From the NCBI RefSeq assembly GCF_035013165.1, contig NZ_JAYGJQ010000001.1, positions 1 to 64,000 on the forward strand: 64,000 bases of DNA, read 5' to 3'. Each line of letters begins with the position of its first letter. Positions within the stretch are counted from its first letter, which is position 1. The stretch is from Bacteriovorax sp. PP10. GTDB taxonomy: Bacteria; Bdellovibrionota; Bacteriovoracia; Bacteriovoracales; Bacteriovoracaceae. The position numbers and the translations under genes are program-made. Below are positions 36,304 through 45,118 of the stretch, piece after piece. The notes below the pieces were generated by a model. That model did not search any database, was not told where the DNA came from, and saw only the letters and a list, made by a program, of their open reading frames with translations.

Positions 36304-37704
36304 CTACTTCTTTTCTTTTGTCTTAATGAACTTTTTGGCCATGCCTTCCTTCGTCGTTTGCTGCCCTCTTGAGATAGCAAATGATCCGTTTGGCATACTT
36401 TTCGTAATAGTTGATGACGAAGCTACGAAGCAATCATCTCCGATTTCTACAGGTGCCACGGTCTGCGAATCAGATCCAATAAAGCTGTTTTTCCCGATTC
36501 TTGTTATATGCTTATGAGCGCCATCATAGTTACAAGTAATAAATCCACACCCAATATTAGTCTCTTCCCCAATGAAAGCATCGCCGACATAACTTAAGTG
36601 AGAAACTTTAACTCCACGGTCCAGAACTGACTTTTTGATCTCAACAAAATTTCCGATTTTTGCTTCCGGCCCAATATCTGCACCTGGTCTAAGGCGAGCA
36701 AAAGGTCCTGCATGAGCTTTTTCGCCCAGCTTCGCCCCTTCCAATATGCTGTATGCCAAAACCTTAGCGTTATCGGCCACAATCGAATCTTTGATTTGTG
36801 CACCCATTTCGATCACCGCGTTCTTACCAATTTTGGTTTTTCCGCTGATATACGTATTTGGATAAATCACAGTTCCTGCACCAATTTCAACTTCATCATC
36901 AATATAGGTATGACTCGAATCGATGAAGCGAACTCCTGCTTCTCTTAAATCTGCAATTTTTTGAGCTCGCAAAATAGTTTCTACCATTTCAAGTTGCTCA
37001 AGGTTATTTACACCTAGAAATACATTTCCTTGAGGGAAACACAGGGCCTTAACATTCAAATCATCTTTGAAGATATCTGTCAGATAGAATTCACCTGACT
37101 TATTATTTGAATCAACATCTTTTAAATGCTCAAGCACATATTCTGTTTTTAATAAATAAAGCCCAGAGTTCACTTCAGTGATTTTTCTTTGTTCATCTGT
37201 CGCATCTTTTTCTTCGACGATATGAAAGCCTTTCGATCCTCTGATGATTCTTCCGTATCCTTTTGGATTTTCTTCTTTAAATGTTGCAGCAACTGCATCG
37301 CATTTTTCGCTCTGAAGTAACTCTAGCATTTTTGTTAATTCTGCCTCTGAAACAACCGGTGTATCAGCACAAATAACTAATGTGTAATCTAATTTATGAG
37401 TGTCAATTGAAGAGTCAAAATACGCGCGAAGTGCATCAGCAGTTCCAAGTTGTTTCACTTGCACAGCATACTTCACATCCGGATATCTTCCTGCAATATA
37501 CGCTTGCACCAGTTCTTTTTGGTGGCCCACAACTGCAGTTTTAAAACCCTCTAATTTATTCCGACTAAAAAACTTTTGTAACTCTCTAATGGGAAAATCT
37601 ACAAGTTTTTTATCCAAACATGGAGCTAATGGCTTTGGTGCGTCTAACTTCAAACGCTTACCTTCTCCCGCTGCTAAAATAACTGCCCCTATAGTCAAAT
37701 TCAT
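36304..37704 (-). CDS. glmU: bifunctional GlcNAc-1-P uridyltransferase / GlcN-1-P acetyltransferase
   Basis: A 466-residue bifunctional enzyme that makes UDP-GlcNAc. The N-terminal pyrophosphorylase domain starts with LAAGEGKRLKLDAPKPLAP, a nucleotide-binding loop. The C-terminal half has the hexapeptide repeats of a left-handed beta-helix acetyltransferase, including SYVGDAFIGEETNIGCGFI and TCNYDGAHKHITRIG. Length fits GlmU. It is transcribed toward glmS and divergent from lon across a 197-base gap. Confidence 0.96.
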   Translation of the reverse strand: MNLTIGAVILAAGEGKRLKLDAPKPLAPCLDKKLVDFPIRELQKFFSRNKLEGFKTAVVGHQKELVQAYIAGRYPDVKYAVQVKQLGTADALRAYFDSSIDTHKLDYTLVICADTPVVSEAELTKMLELLQSEKCDAVAATFKEENPKGYGRIIRGSKGFHIVEEKDATDEQRKITEVNSGLYLLKTEYVLEHLKDVDSNNKSGEFYLTDIFKDDLNVKALCFPQGNVFLGVNNLEQLEMVETILRAQKIADLREAGVRFIDSSHTYIDDEVEIGAGTVIYPNTYISGKTKIGKNAVIEMGAQIKDSIVADNAKVLAYSILEGAKLGEKAHAGPFARLRPGADIGPEAKIGNFVEIKKSVLDRGVKVSHLSYVGDAFIGEETNIGCGFITCNYDGAHKHITRIGKNSFIGSDSQTVAPVEIGDDCFVASSSTITKSMPNGSFAISRGQQTTKEGMAKKFIKTKEKK

Positions 37705-37901
37705 TCATATCTCCCTATAAAACAACTCAGGTAATTCGTCTGTATTTCATTTAATACAGTGATAACTGCAATCAAGTATAACTAATTTTTTTTAATAAAT
37801 GTGCACAAAACAACACTTTTCCTTAAAGAGTTTATTCAAGATCCCGATTTATAGTTCTGAATGCAAATGATATTGCACGAAGGCCAATTTGGAGGATTTA
37901 T

Positions 37902-40325
37902 ATGGTAACTAATTATGAGGGTGACAACATCGAACTAAAAGATCATCTCCCTCTCCTGCCAATTAGAGACATAGTAGTATACCCGTTTATGATACTACCG
38001 TTCTTTGTTGGAAGAGAATCTTCTATTTTAGCCGTGGATCACGCGCTGACTAAGACTGATCGCTTAATCCTTTTATCAAGTCAAAGAGACATGAAGGCAG
38101 AAGCTCCTACACCGGAAGAAATTTTCGAAGTGGGAACAATCGCAATGATCATGAGGATGAGAAAACTTCCTGATGGAAGAATTAAAATTCTTGTGCAAGG
38201 TTTATCAAAAGCACGCATTACCTCTTTCACGCAAGAAGCCCCATTCTTTATGTGTAAGCTGATGAAGGTGTCTGATGTTCAACTCGAAGAAAATAATGTT
38301 GCAGCTAATGCACTTATGAGAAACATCAGAGAGCAACTTGAAAAAGTTATCAATATGGGGAAAGTCCTTTCACCAGATATTTTAATGATCCTAGAAGACA
38401 TTAAAGATCCAGGAAGACTTGCTGACCTTGTAGCTTCGAACTTAAATCTTCACGTTGCAGAAGCACAAACAATTTTAGAAATTTTAGATCCTATGGAACG
38501 CCTACATAGAATCAACGATATTCTTTCTCGCGAACTTGAAATCTTAGCAATGCAAAATAAGATTAAGTCGACGGCGAAAGAAGAAATCTCTAAAAACCAA
38601 AAAGAGTATTTCTTAAGAGAGCAAATCAAAGCTATCAAGTCTGAGCTTGGAGACGAAGGTCAAAAAGAAACAGAAGATGAGTTTGGTGAAATTAGAGCAA
38701 AAATTCTAAAAGCAAAAATGAGCGAAGAAGCGGAAAAAGAATCGCTTAAGCAAATTGCTCGTTTAGAAAAAATGCACCCCGACTCTTCAGAAGCTTCTAT
38801 TCTTAGAAGTTACCTAGAGTGGATGTGTGATCTTCCATGGAGTAAATCAAGCGAAGAAAAAATCGATCTTGATGAAGCTCTTGCGATCTTAGATGAAGAT
38901 CATTTTGATTTATCAAAAGTTAAAGAAAGAATTTTAGAATATTTAGCTGTTCGTCAGTTAAAAGGACCAGGAATGAAAGGGCCAATCCTTTGTTTCTCTG
39001 GACCTCCAGGTGTTGGTAAGACGTCTCTTGGTAAATCTATCGCTAAAGCATGTGGACGCGAATTCGTTCGTATCTCTCTTGGTGGTGTAAAAGATGAAGC
39101 TGAGATCAGAGGTCATAGAAGAACGTACGTGGGAGCAATGCCAGGTCGCTTTATCCAGGCCATGAAACAAGCAAAAACAAACAACCCGGTTGTTCTTCTA
39201 GATGAAGTAGACAAACTAGGTGGAGATTTCAAAGGTGATCCGTCAGCGGCACTTCTTGAAGTACTAGATCCAGAACAAAACATGAATTTCCGTGACCATT
39301 ACATGAACGTGTCTTTTGACCTTTCAAACGTAATGTTCATTGCAACTTCAAACGTTTTAGATCAAATCCCGGCACCACTACGTGACCGTATGGAAATCAT
39401 CCATCTTTCTGGATATACACAGGAAGAAAAAGTAGCGATCTCGAAAAAGTACATCATCCCTAAGCAAATGGATGAAAACGGAATCAACGATAACCACATC
39501 AACTTCACAGACGAAGGAGTTGCAAGTGTTATCAAGGGATACACTGCTGAAGCAGGACTACGTAACCTTGAAAGAAAAATCGGTGCGATCTGTAGAAAAG
39601 TAGCAATGAAAATTGCGAAAGGTGAAGCTGATAAAACCCACATCATGAGTGAGACAGTTTTCAAACTTCTTGGACCTCCTGTTTATACAAAAGACGACGA
39701 AAAAGAAACGGACGAAGTTGGAGTATCAACTGGTCTTGCCTGGACATCACATGGTGGAGAGGTTCTTTATATCGAAGCAACTAAGATGAAAGGAAGAGGA
39801 CTTACTCTTACTGGTCAACTTGGTGACGTAATGAAGGAATCTGCTCAAACGGCAATCGGATACATCAGAAGCCAAGCTTTCGAACTTGGAATTGATGACG
39901 AAGTTTTCGAAAAGAATGAGATGCACATTCACCTTCCTGCTGGAGCAACTCCAAAGGATGGCCCAAGTGCTGGTATCACGCTTGCTACGACAATCGTTTC
40001 ACTTCTTACGAATACACCAGTAAGCAGAGATGTGGCGATGACTGGAGAGATTACTCTTACAGGTAAGGTTCTTCCAATCGGTGGATTAAAAGAAAAAGCG
40101 CTTGCAGCTATGAGAATGAACATCAAAACGATCATCATTCCATGGAAAAACAAGAAAGACCTGGAAGAAATTCCAGAAGAATACAGAGCTAAGTTAACTT
40201 TCGTTCCAGTTAAAACTTTTGATGAAGTTCTAGATGTTGCTCTAGTTGGATGGAAAGAGAAGAAAGCTGCTATGAAGAAGAAAGCCGTTAAGTACAAAGA
40301 GACTCTGCCGCCTGCAGCTGCATAG
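37902..40325 (+). CDS. lon: ATP-dependent protease Lon
   Basis: An 807-residue cytosolic AAA+ protease that degrades damaged and regulatory proteins. The N-terminal substrate-binding domain (LPLLPIRDIVVYPFMILPFF) is followed by the AAA+ module with Walker A GPPGVGKT (Lys373) and Walker B VVLLDEVDKLG. The protease domain has the catalytic dyad Ser689 (PKDGPSAGIT) and Lys732 (GGLKEKALAA), at the usual 43-residue spacing. A strong GGAGGATTTAT site precedes the ATG. A terminator follows. No heat-shock promoter could be assigned with confidence. Confidence 0.97.
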   Translation: MVTNYEGDNIELKDHLPLLPIRDIVVYPFMILPFFVGRESSILAVDHALTKTDRLILLSSQRDMKAEAPTPEEIFEVGTIAMIMRMRKLPDGRIKILVQGLSKARITSFTQEAPFFMCKLMKVSDVQLEENNVAANALMRNIREQLEKVINMGKVLSPDILMILEDIKDPGRLADLVASNLNLHVAEAQTILEILDPMERLHRINDILSRELEILAMQNKIKSTAKEEISKNQKEYFLREQIKAIKSELGDEGQKETEDEFGEIRAKILKAKMSEEAEKESLKQIARLEKMHPDSSEASILRSYLEWMCDLPWSKSSEEKIDLDEALAILDEDHFDLSKVKERILEYLAVRQLKGPGMKGPILCFSGPPGVGKTSLGKSIAKACGREFVRISLGGVKDEAEIRGHRRTYVGAMPGRFIQAMKQAKTNNPVVLLDEVDKLGGDFKGDPSAALLEVLDPEQNMNFRDHYMNVSFDLSNVMFIATSNVLDQIPAPLRDRMEIIHLSGYTQEEKVAISKKYIIPKQMDENGINDNHINFTDEGVASVIKGYTAEAGLRNLERKIGAICRKVAMKIAKGEADKTHIMSETVFKLLGPPVYTKDDEKETDEVGVSTGLAWTSHGGEVLYIEATKMKGRGLTLTGQLGDVMKESAQTAIGYIRSQAFELGIDDEVFEKNEMHIHLPAGATPKDGPSAGITLATTIVSLLTNTPVSRDVAMTGEITLTGKVLPIGGLKEKALAAMRMNIKTIIIPWKNKKDLEEIPEEYRAKLTFVPVKTFDEVLDVALVGWKEKKAAMKKKAVKYKETLPPAAA

Positions 40326-40350
40326 TCTGACAAAATTTATCTGATATTAA

Positions 40351-40388
40351 AAAAGAGAAACCAACAGTATTGTTGGTTTTTCTTTTTT
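40351..40388 (+). terminator. Rho-independent terminator after lon
   Basis: AAACCAACA (40358-40366), loop GTAT, TGTTGGTTT (40371-40379), extended by A/G-rich and T/C-rich arms and followed by TTCTTTTTTT. It begins about 25 bases after the lon stop. Confidence 0.88.
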
Positions 40389-40437
40389 TAGCCTTAAAGT
40401 TTGATATCATGAAAATATACTTTTTCATGGATAGAAA

Positions 40438-40842
40438 ATGAAGCCACCTCGCAATCACGACAGCCTAAAAATCCTTATTGTAGATGACTCTGAATTCAAC
40501 CGTAAAAACATGGTAGAGATTCTGACCTATGAAGGCTTCAACGTTATCGGACAAGCAGCTTCAGCAGAAGACGCTATCCAGATCGCCCATTCAGCTAAAC
40601 CAAATCTAATTTTCATTGATATCGTTATGCCTGAGATCTCGGGCCTTGAACTAACAAAACACTTACAAGAAAAAGGTTCTGGAGAAAAATTCATCATTAT
40701 GATGTCATCTCTCAATATTGAAAGTATTGTTATTGAATCAATCTCTAACGGGGCGACTGACTTCCTTCAGAAGCCTTTCGAAAGAGAAGACCTGATCAAG
40801 GCCGTTGAAAAAGTTGAACGCCTGGTTGAGAAGAAGGACTAA
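40438..40842 (+). CDS. CheY-like response regulator (receiver domain only)
   Basis: A 134-residue single-domain receiver. The acidic pocket is Asp16-Asp17 (IVDDSEFNRKNM), the phosphorylation site is Asp61 (IFIDIVMPEISG), the switch region is MMSSLNIES, and the conserved lysine is in FLQKPFERED. No output domain is present, so it acts by protein contact. It overlaps nothing and is followed after one base by a small membrane protein gene, probably in one transcript. Confidence 0.93.
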   Translation: MKPPRNHDSLKILIVDDSEFNRKNMVEILTYEGFNVIGQAASAEDAIQIAHSAKPNLIFIDIVMPEISGLELTKHLQEKGSGEKFIIMMSSLNIESIVIESISNGATDFLQKPFEREDLIKAVEKVERLVEKKD

Positions 40843-40843
40843 T

Positions 40844-41185
40844 ATGTTTATCATCCGTTTTGCTTTTTATTTCACTTTAAGTTTTGCTATCCTCTGCATT
40901 CCAATTGGGGGCGGTCGCCAGCTATTTGATAAGTTATTTTCAATGGTCACTCCTTACGCTCGTGAAGCGGTAAAGACGACGAAGCAAAAAATCACAACAA
41001 CTAAGCGCTATTCAAAGAAGCTTTATTCGAACTCAACTCCAGCGGTTGAAGAAGATGAAGTGAAGTCTAAAATGTCATCGGTTTCAAGAAAGAAGAAAGT
41101 CACTAAGAAGAGCAACAAAGAGCCGGAAGAGACTTATACTGATGAAGAGCAAGAACGATTAAGAAAAGTTTTATCAGAAGAATAG
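40844..41185 (+). CDS. small membrane-anchored basic protein
   Basis: A 113-residue protein from the ATG at 40844, chosen because it follows the regulator stop by one base and starts a hydrophobic segment (MFIIRFAFYFTLSFAILCIP). The rest is Lys/Ser/Thr-rich and low in complexity (TKKSNKEPEETYTDEEQ). No known domain. Co-transcription with the receiver gene hints at a partner role. Confidence 0.7.
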   Translation: MFIIRFAFYFTLSFAILCIPIGGGRQLFDKLFSMVTPYAREAVKTTKQKITTTKRYSKKLYSNSTPAVEEDEVKSKMSSVSRKKKVTKKSNKEPEETYTDEEQERLRKVLSEE

Positions 41186-41201
41186 ATACAACGATTAGAT
41201 A

Positions 41202-41233
41202 TAAAAAAGCCCGCTATTCAGCGGGCCCCTTTA
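41202..41233. terminator. bidirectional terminator
   Basis: GCCCGCT-ATTC-AGCGGGC (41209-41226), preceded by A6 and followed by CCCTTTATT. The U tract is strong on the minus strand, so it mainly ends the small gene at 41256-41438 and also backs up the plus-strand operon. Confidence 0.82.
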
Positions 41234-41255
41234 TTCATAAATAATTTATAATTTT

Positions 41256-41438
41256 CTATTTGCTTAATGTTTTGACTGCGTCTTTCTTATCTTCAGTCAT
41301 CGGTGCGTCTACCACTTTCGCATCTCTCTTATTAGATTGACTTGAATAGATACATTCACCTTTTTTATCTTCACCAACCTCTGCTGACATTGCTCTTAAT
41401 GAAAAGAAAAGTAGCGCTGAGATAACTAAAGCTTTCAT
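41256..41438 (-). CDS. small secreted protein, paralogue A
   Basis: A 60-residue protein with a Sec signal ending near ...RAMSA, then EVGEDKKGECIYSSQSN and KRDAKVVDAPMTEDKK. It has one cysteine in the mature part. The start is preceded by AAGGGGAATTT. It is nearly identical in layout to the gene at 41664-41846, so the pair arose by tandem duplication. Function unknown. Confidence 0.75.
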   Translation of the reverse strand: MKALVISALLFFSLRAMSAEVGEDKKGECIYSSQSNKRDAKVVDAPMTEDKKDAVKTLSK

Positions 41439-41599
41439 AAATTCCCCTTGATTGTCGTTTAAGGCTTTCTTGACTAGGTAGTTGCACTAATGGTGCCAAA
41501 TAAGGCCTATGTCCTTTTAACGATTTAAGATGAATGCAGCTGGGAAATTTGTCTAAAGTTTAGTCGCCACTGGAATTTTTATACATATCTTGGGGCTAA

Positions 41600-41632
41600 A
41601 ATAAGAAAACCTCGCATTCGCGAGGTTTCCTC
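41600..41632 (-). terminator. terminator after small secreted paralogue B
   Basis: AAACCTCG and CGAGGTTT pair around C-ATTC-G (41607-41628), 36 bases past the stop at 41664. On the minus strand it is followed by TTTTCTTAT, a moderate U tract. Confidence 0.75.
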
Positions 41633-41663
41633 AAAGTTCTATAAAGGAGTCTGTTTTAGTCGG

Positions 41664-41846
41664 TTACTTGCTCATAGTCTTAGTTTCTTCTTTCTTAATT
41701 TCTGTTCCTGGTACGTCTACTACTTTTGCGTCTCTTTTATTTGATTGGCTTGAGTAGATACATTCACCTTTTTTGTCTTCTCCGATTTCAGCTGAAAAAG
41801 CGTTAAGTGAAACTATAGTTAAAGATAAAATAATAAGTGCTTTCAT
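41664..41846 (-). CDS. small secreted protein, paralogue B
   Basis: A 60-residue protein from the ATG at 41846, chosen by alignment with paralogue A and by the AGGGGATTTTT site upstream. The signal peptide (MKALIILSLTIVSLNAFSA) is followed by the shared core GEDKKGECIYSSQSNKRDAK and a variable acidic/basic tail (VPGTEIKKEETKTMSK). Each paralogue has its own terminator, so each is transcribed separately. Function unknown. Confidence 0.75.
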   Translation of the reverse strand: MKALIILSLTIVSLNAFSAEIGEDKKGECIYSSQSNKRDAKVVDVPGTEIKKEETKTMSK

Positions 41847-42204
41847 AAAAATCCCCTGTTTGTTTTGTTGAATGGGTAGTTGCAGACAACGTGCCAAGAA
41901 ATAGTTTTATGAATATCCAGAAGTTAGCAATTCTCATTGGGGAAAGTGACTAAACTTTAAACAGCAGTGAGTGAAATATATACAATATTCATACATCTTA
42001 TTGCATGAATTCTAGAGGCATGGGTGGAGCTTTAGAGGGGTTTAAAGGATAAGAGGATAACTTATGAGCGCTTCTATAGTGAAAGCGTCTTAAAGGTCTT
42101 TAGAGTCTTTATAGAAGAATGATTGATTGAGAATAAAAAGACCGCCCAGAGACTAGGCGGTCTTTATTGAAAATCGAATTATTCTCGAAGGAAGAGGTAA
42201 AAAA
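41847..42204. other. intergenic region of about 360 bases
   Basis: The gap between paralogue B and the next small secreted gene holds the promoter side of paralogue B and, at 42132-42169, the terminator of the gene at 42205. Very short open frames on the plus strand (for example an ATG at 42064 giving 9 residues) are not convincing. I see no repeat or RNA gene with confidence. Confidence 0.5.
42132..42169 (-). terminator. Rho-independent terminator
   Basis: AGACCGCC (42139-42146) and GGCGGTCT (42156-42163) form a perfect 8-bp stem flanked by A-rich and T-rich arms. On the minus strand it ends in TTTTTATTC, 36 bases after the stop at 42205. Confidence 0.85.
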
Positions 42205-42489
42205 TTATCTAGTACCCGTAGCTTTACCTTCTGATCCAGCAGCTGTACCTGATTGCGTACCTTTGCCCATCATTGAATCACTTACTTCTAAGCAATTCGT
42301 AGCTCCTGCACTTTCTTGAACCATACATTTTTTACTATCACTGTTGAATACGAATTTTAATCCGTCTGACTTAGATAGACCTTCACAAGAATCTTTTGTT
42401 GTACAGTCTTTAGCTGAATCCACACTACATGCTGCGAACGCTGAAGCTGATAACACTGTAGACATAATGATCGTTAATAAAAGTTTCAT
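42205..42489 (-). CDS. small secreted cysteine-containing protein
   Basis: A 94-residue protein with a Sec signal (MKLLLTIIMSTVLSASAFA) and a mature part with five cysteines (ACSVDSAKDCTTKDSCEG, KKCMVQE, TNCLEV) and a Gly/Ser/Thr-rich tail ending GKATGTR. The cysteine spacing suggests disulfide bonds or metal binding. It lies 38 bases downstream of the YD-repeat gene on the same strand. No family recognised. Confidence 0.72.
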   Translation of the reverse strand: MKLLLTIIMSTVLSASAFAACSVDSAKDCTTKDSCEGLSKSDGLKFVFNSDSKKCMVQESAGATNCLEVSDSMMGKGTQSGTAAGSEGKATGTR

Positions 42490-42527
42490 ATTCTCTCTCC
42501 CTTCGATTTTTGGCCCTAATGACCTGA

Positions 42528-44156
42528 TTACATATTTAAGTTAACACCAGCTGGCTTAACGATGCTTAACAGTGACTGGAATGCTTGTGTCACTTGTAGC
42601 GCCATTTTTGCTCCGGCCTTAGATTCTACTTTCTTGATTTCACCGTAGTTGTCGTAAGCTACGTTGATGATCCCTACGTTTTCCATTTCAATTTCAACTG
42701 GTTTCCCAAGTGAGTTGTATTTGAACGATAGAGTTCTTCTTGTTTTAGCATCGTCTTTTTCCTGGTCGATCATCTTAGTTATCTTTCCAGCACGGTCGTA
42801 GATTAAAAGAACTGACTTCCCTGCGCTGTTTACTGCTTTAGCAAGGTTACCGATCTTATCGTATTGGAACGTAGTCCATCCGTCGTTGTTTACAACTTTC
42901 GTGATCTTGTTGATTTTGTCATCGTAAGCAAGTTCTACGTATTCACCACGAGTAGAAGTCTTCTTAGTTAACAATCCTTTCGCATTGTATTCGAAAGTTG
43001 TTACGTCTTTCCCTCTAGTAATTTTTAGAGGAAGAGAACAACACTCAGAGTAGATCGTTTCAGTCTTAATTCCTTCAACGTCAGTCGCGATTCTGTATGT
43101 GTACTGTTGTCCATCTGGTTTCGTTTTAATTTCGTATTCGTAACGGCTAGCAGACTCTGCCCCTTCTACCGGCTTTTTCGTTACTGTTGTCCAGTAATGG
43201 AAGTCTGGGTTTTTTGGGTTGTTTTCATACTTGTACTTAGTCGACTCTCCAGATCTTTCGATTACATCTGTAGCAAACGAGTTTTTATCGTACTTAACTT
43301 GCATCTTAGTTGAATCAATATAAGTGATCGATGTTAAGTTGTGGTTACCATCGTATTCGTACTTATAAGTGTTACCAGCTACATCGTTAGATTGAGAAAG
43401 GTTTCCTTTCGTATCGTAAGCGTAGTTAGCTTTTTTATCACCAGCGTATGAAGCCCCTTTGATTTTTCCATCAGGGTACCATTCAAGAAGGATTTGTTTT
43501 GCTTGAGTGTCTTTGATCGCGAATAGTTGGTTTCCTTTGTATTCGAAAAGAACGCTGTATCCGTTTTTATCAGAGATCTTTGTAAGCTTCCCTTCATTGT
43601 CAAAAAAGTCTGTTTTCCCATCTGAGTTTACACGCTTATAACCGTCTTTTTGCTTCTCCATTGTCTGGATACCACGGTCGTTCGAGTATAAAAGTGTTCC
43701 ATCAGCAAGTTTTGTTTCTACGTTATATTTCTTAGAATAAAACTGGCGAAGTTCAGCATCGTTATTCAATCTTTTCATTAGAGATTGAACAGCAACGTCA
43801 CTCATTGGCTCTTTCTTTTTCATAGCATCGACGATCTTTTTAGATGCGCCTTCTACGTTGATTGCTTCTTTCGGAACGAAACGAGTTTGAGCTCCCGATC
43901 CGTTTTCCATAACAACAACTGATCCGTCTGCTGAAACCATTAGCTTAGTTTCATAGAGAGATCCCCACCCAAAACCGAACCAACCATTGTCAGTAGATTT
44001 CGAGTTATAAGTTCTCGTTACTTCCAGGTCATGATCCCCACCCGGTACGATAATATCTGTATACGTGATATAAAAGTTTCCGTTTTTTAAATTCACTCCA
44101 CCAAATGCCATCATAGGCAAAAGTGACAGAGCGATCAGTGATTTCTTTAAGTTCAT
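42528..44156 (-). CDS. short RHS/YD-repeat secreted protein
   Basis: A 542-residue exported protein: signal peptide (about 1-20), an N-terminal RHS-type cap (PGGDHDLEVTRTYNSKS then WFGFGWGS), and then tandem YD repeats such as YAYDTKGNLSQSNDVAGN, TTFQYDKIGNLAKAVNSAGK and LLIYDRAGKITKMID. Classical RHS toxins are much longer and carry a variable toxin domain after a DPxG-type core end; neither is seen here. A carbohydrate-binding or surface-shell role is possible. It sits just downstream of the Tad operon, 61 bases after the platform-protein gene. Confidence 0.85.
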   Translation of the reverse strand: MNLKKSLIALSLLPMMAFGGVNLKNGNFYITYTDIIVPGGDHDLEVTRTYNSKSTDNGWFGFGWGSLYETKLMVSADGSVVVMENGSGAQTRFVPKEAINVEGASKKIVDAMKKKEPMSDVAVQSLMKRLNNDAELRQFYSKKYNVETKLADGTLLYSNDRGIQTMEKQKDGYKRVNSDGKTDFFDNEGKLTKISDKNGYSVLFEYKGNQLFAIKDTQAKQILLEWYPDGKIKGASYAGDKKANYAYDTKGNLSQSNDVAGNTYKYEYDGNHNLTSITYIDSTKMQVKYDKNSFATDVIERSGESTKYKYENNPKNPDFHYWTTVTKKPVEGAESASRYEYEIKTKPDGQQYTYRIATDVEGIKTETIYSECCSLPLKITRGKDVTTFEYNAKGLLTKKTSTRGEYVELAYDDKINKITKVVNNDGWTTFQYDKIGNLAKAVNSAGKSVLLIYDRAGKITKMIDQEKDDAKTRRTLSFKYNSLGKPVEIEMENVGIINVAYDNYGEIKKVESKAGAKMALQVTQAFQSLLSIVKPAGVNLNM

Positions 44157-44217
44157 ACAACCAAGTCCTTGTTATGAAAAAATACAGTTAATAGTTCGGT
44201 ATAAAAGACCATTCCCT

Positions 44218-45108
44218 TTAGATTTTAATTTTTACTATCTTCATTATAACGTAAATACCTGCTATATCGAACAAAACTGCCGCAAAAAGCATCACCAATC
44301 CGATAGGAGTTGTGAATAGCGGAGTTATTGAGTTGGGATCTTGCAGGAAATAAACGATACCGAGCAAGTATGGCATCGCCCCGATAGTCATCCCTTGAAA
44401 CATCCCTTGCGCAGTAAATGTGTCAACTTTCTGTTGCAGTCTTACTCGCTCACGAATTACATCTACAATTGTATCGAATGTCTCAGCTAAATTACCTCCG
44501 GTTTCACGAAGAATATTAACAGCTGATACGAACATATCATTATCTTCCAATGGAACTCGTTTTGCTAAATTTTCAAAACACTCTTCCAATGGCATACCAA
44601 TTCTATTTTGTTGAAGAAGAATATTAAACTCTTGAGAAATTGGAGCTGGCATTTCTTCAACAATCATTCCTATCGCTTGAGGTACAGACAAACCGGCACG
44701 AACTCCGTTGGATAATAACTGAAGTGCATCTACCATTTGCAGAGAGTAGGCCTTAATTCTTCTTTCAACTAAAAAATCGACAATCCATCTGGGTGCTTTA
44801 AAACCAATGAAGGCCATAATAAAACCGAGAATGGCACCGACGATCCAACTTCCAAAAAAACCGATGACCAACAAGAAGAAAAAACCTAATCCGACTGAAG
44901 ATCCCAGAAGCAAATAAGTTAATCTATCTTGTGGAATTTCGATAAAAAGAAATTCTAGTTTTTCAGTTATGTAAGTTCTTGTTCCGTAAGTTTGATGTTC
45001 AACCCATTCAAAGATATTGATTGAGTATCTGTAACTCAGAAAGAAAACCATCATGCCCACTACAAAAATGAGTCCATTACGGCCAACCATATCTAAGAAA
45101 AGGCTCAT
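44218..45108 (-). CDS. tadB: Tad pilus inner-membrane platform protein (TadB-like)
   Basis: A 296-residue type II secretion system F-family protein. Three to four hydrophobic helices flank a conserved cytoplasmic segment, QMVDALQLLSNGVRAGLSVP then LRETGGNLAETFD and RERVRLQQKV. It forms the platform on which the ATPase acts. Most Tad systems encode two such proteins (TadB and TadC); only one is found here, and the following gene is a YD-repeat protein. It is the last gene of the operon. Confidence 0.87.
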   Translation of the reverse strand: MSLFLDMVGRNGLIFVVGMMVFFLSYRYSINIFEWVEHQTYGTRTYITEKLEFLFIEIPQDRLTYLLLGSSVGLGFFFLLVIGFFGSWIVGAILGFIMAFIGFKAPRWIVDFLVERRIKAYSLQMVDALQLLSNGVRAGLSVPQAIGMIVEEMPAPISQEFNILLQQNRIGMPLEECFENLAKRVPLEDNDMFVSAVNILRETGGNLAETFDTIVDVIRERVRLQQKVDTFTAQGMFQGMTIGAMPYLLGIVYFLQDPNSITPLFTTPIGLVMLFAAVLFDIAGIYVIMKIVKIKI

Positions 45109-45118
45109 GTCTCTCCTA

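Noticed and set aside
37705-37901. Heat-shock promoter upstream of lon
   Set aside because: No convincing sigma-32-type -35/-10 pair or CIRCE element was found; only a strong ribosome-binding site is clear.
42000-42130. Short plus-strand peptides (for example starting at 42064) in the 41847-42204 gap
   Set aside because: They are about 9-10 residues, with no evidence of translation or conservation.
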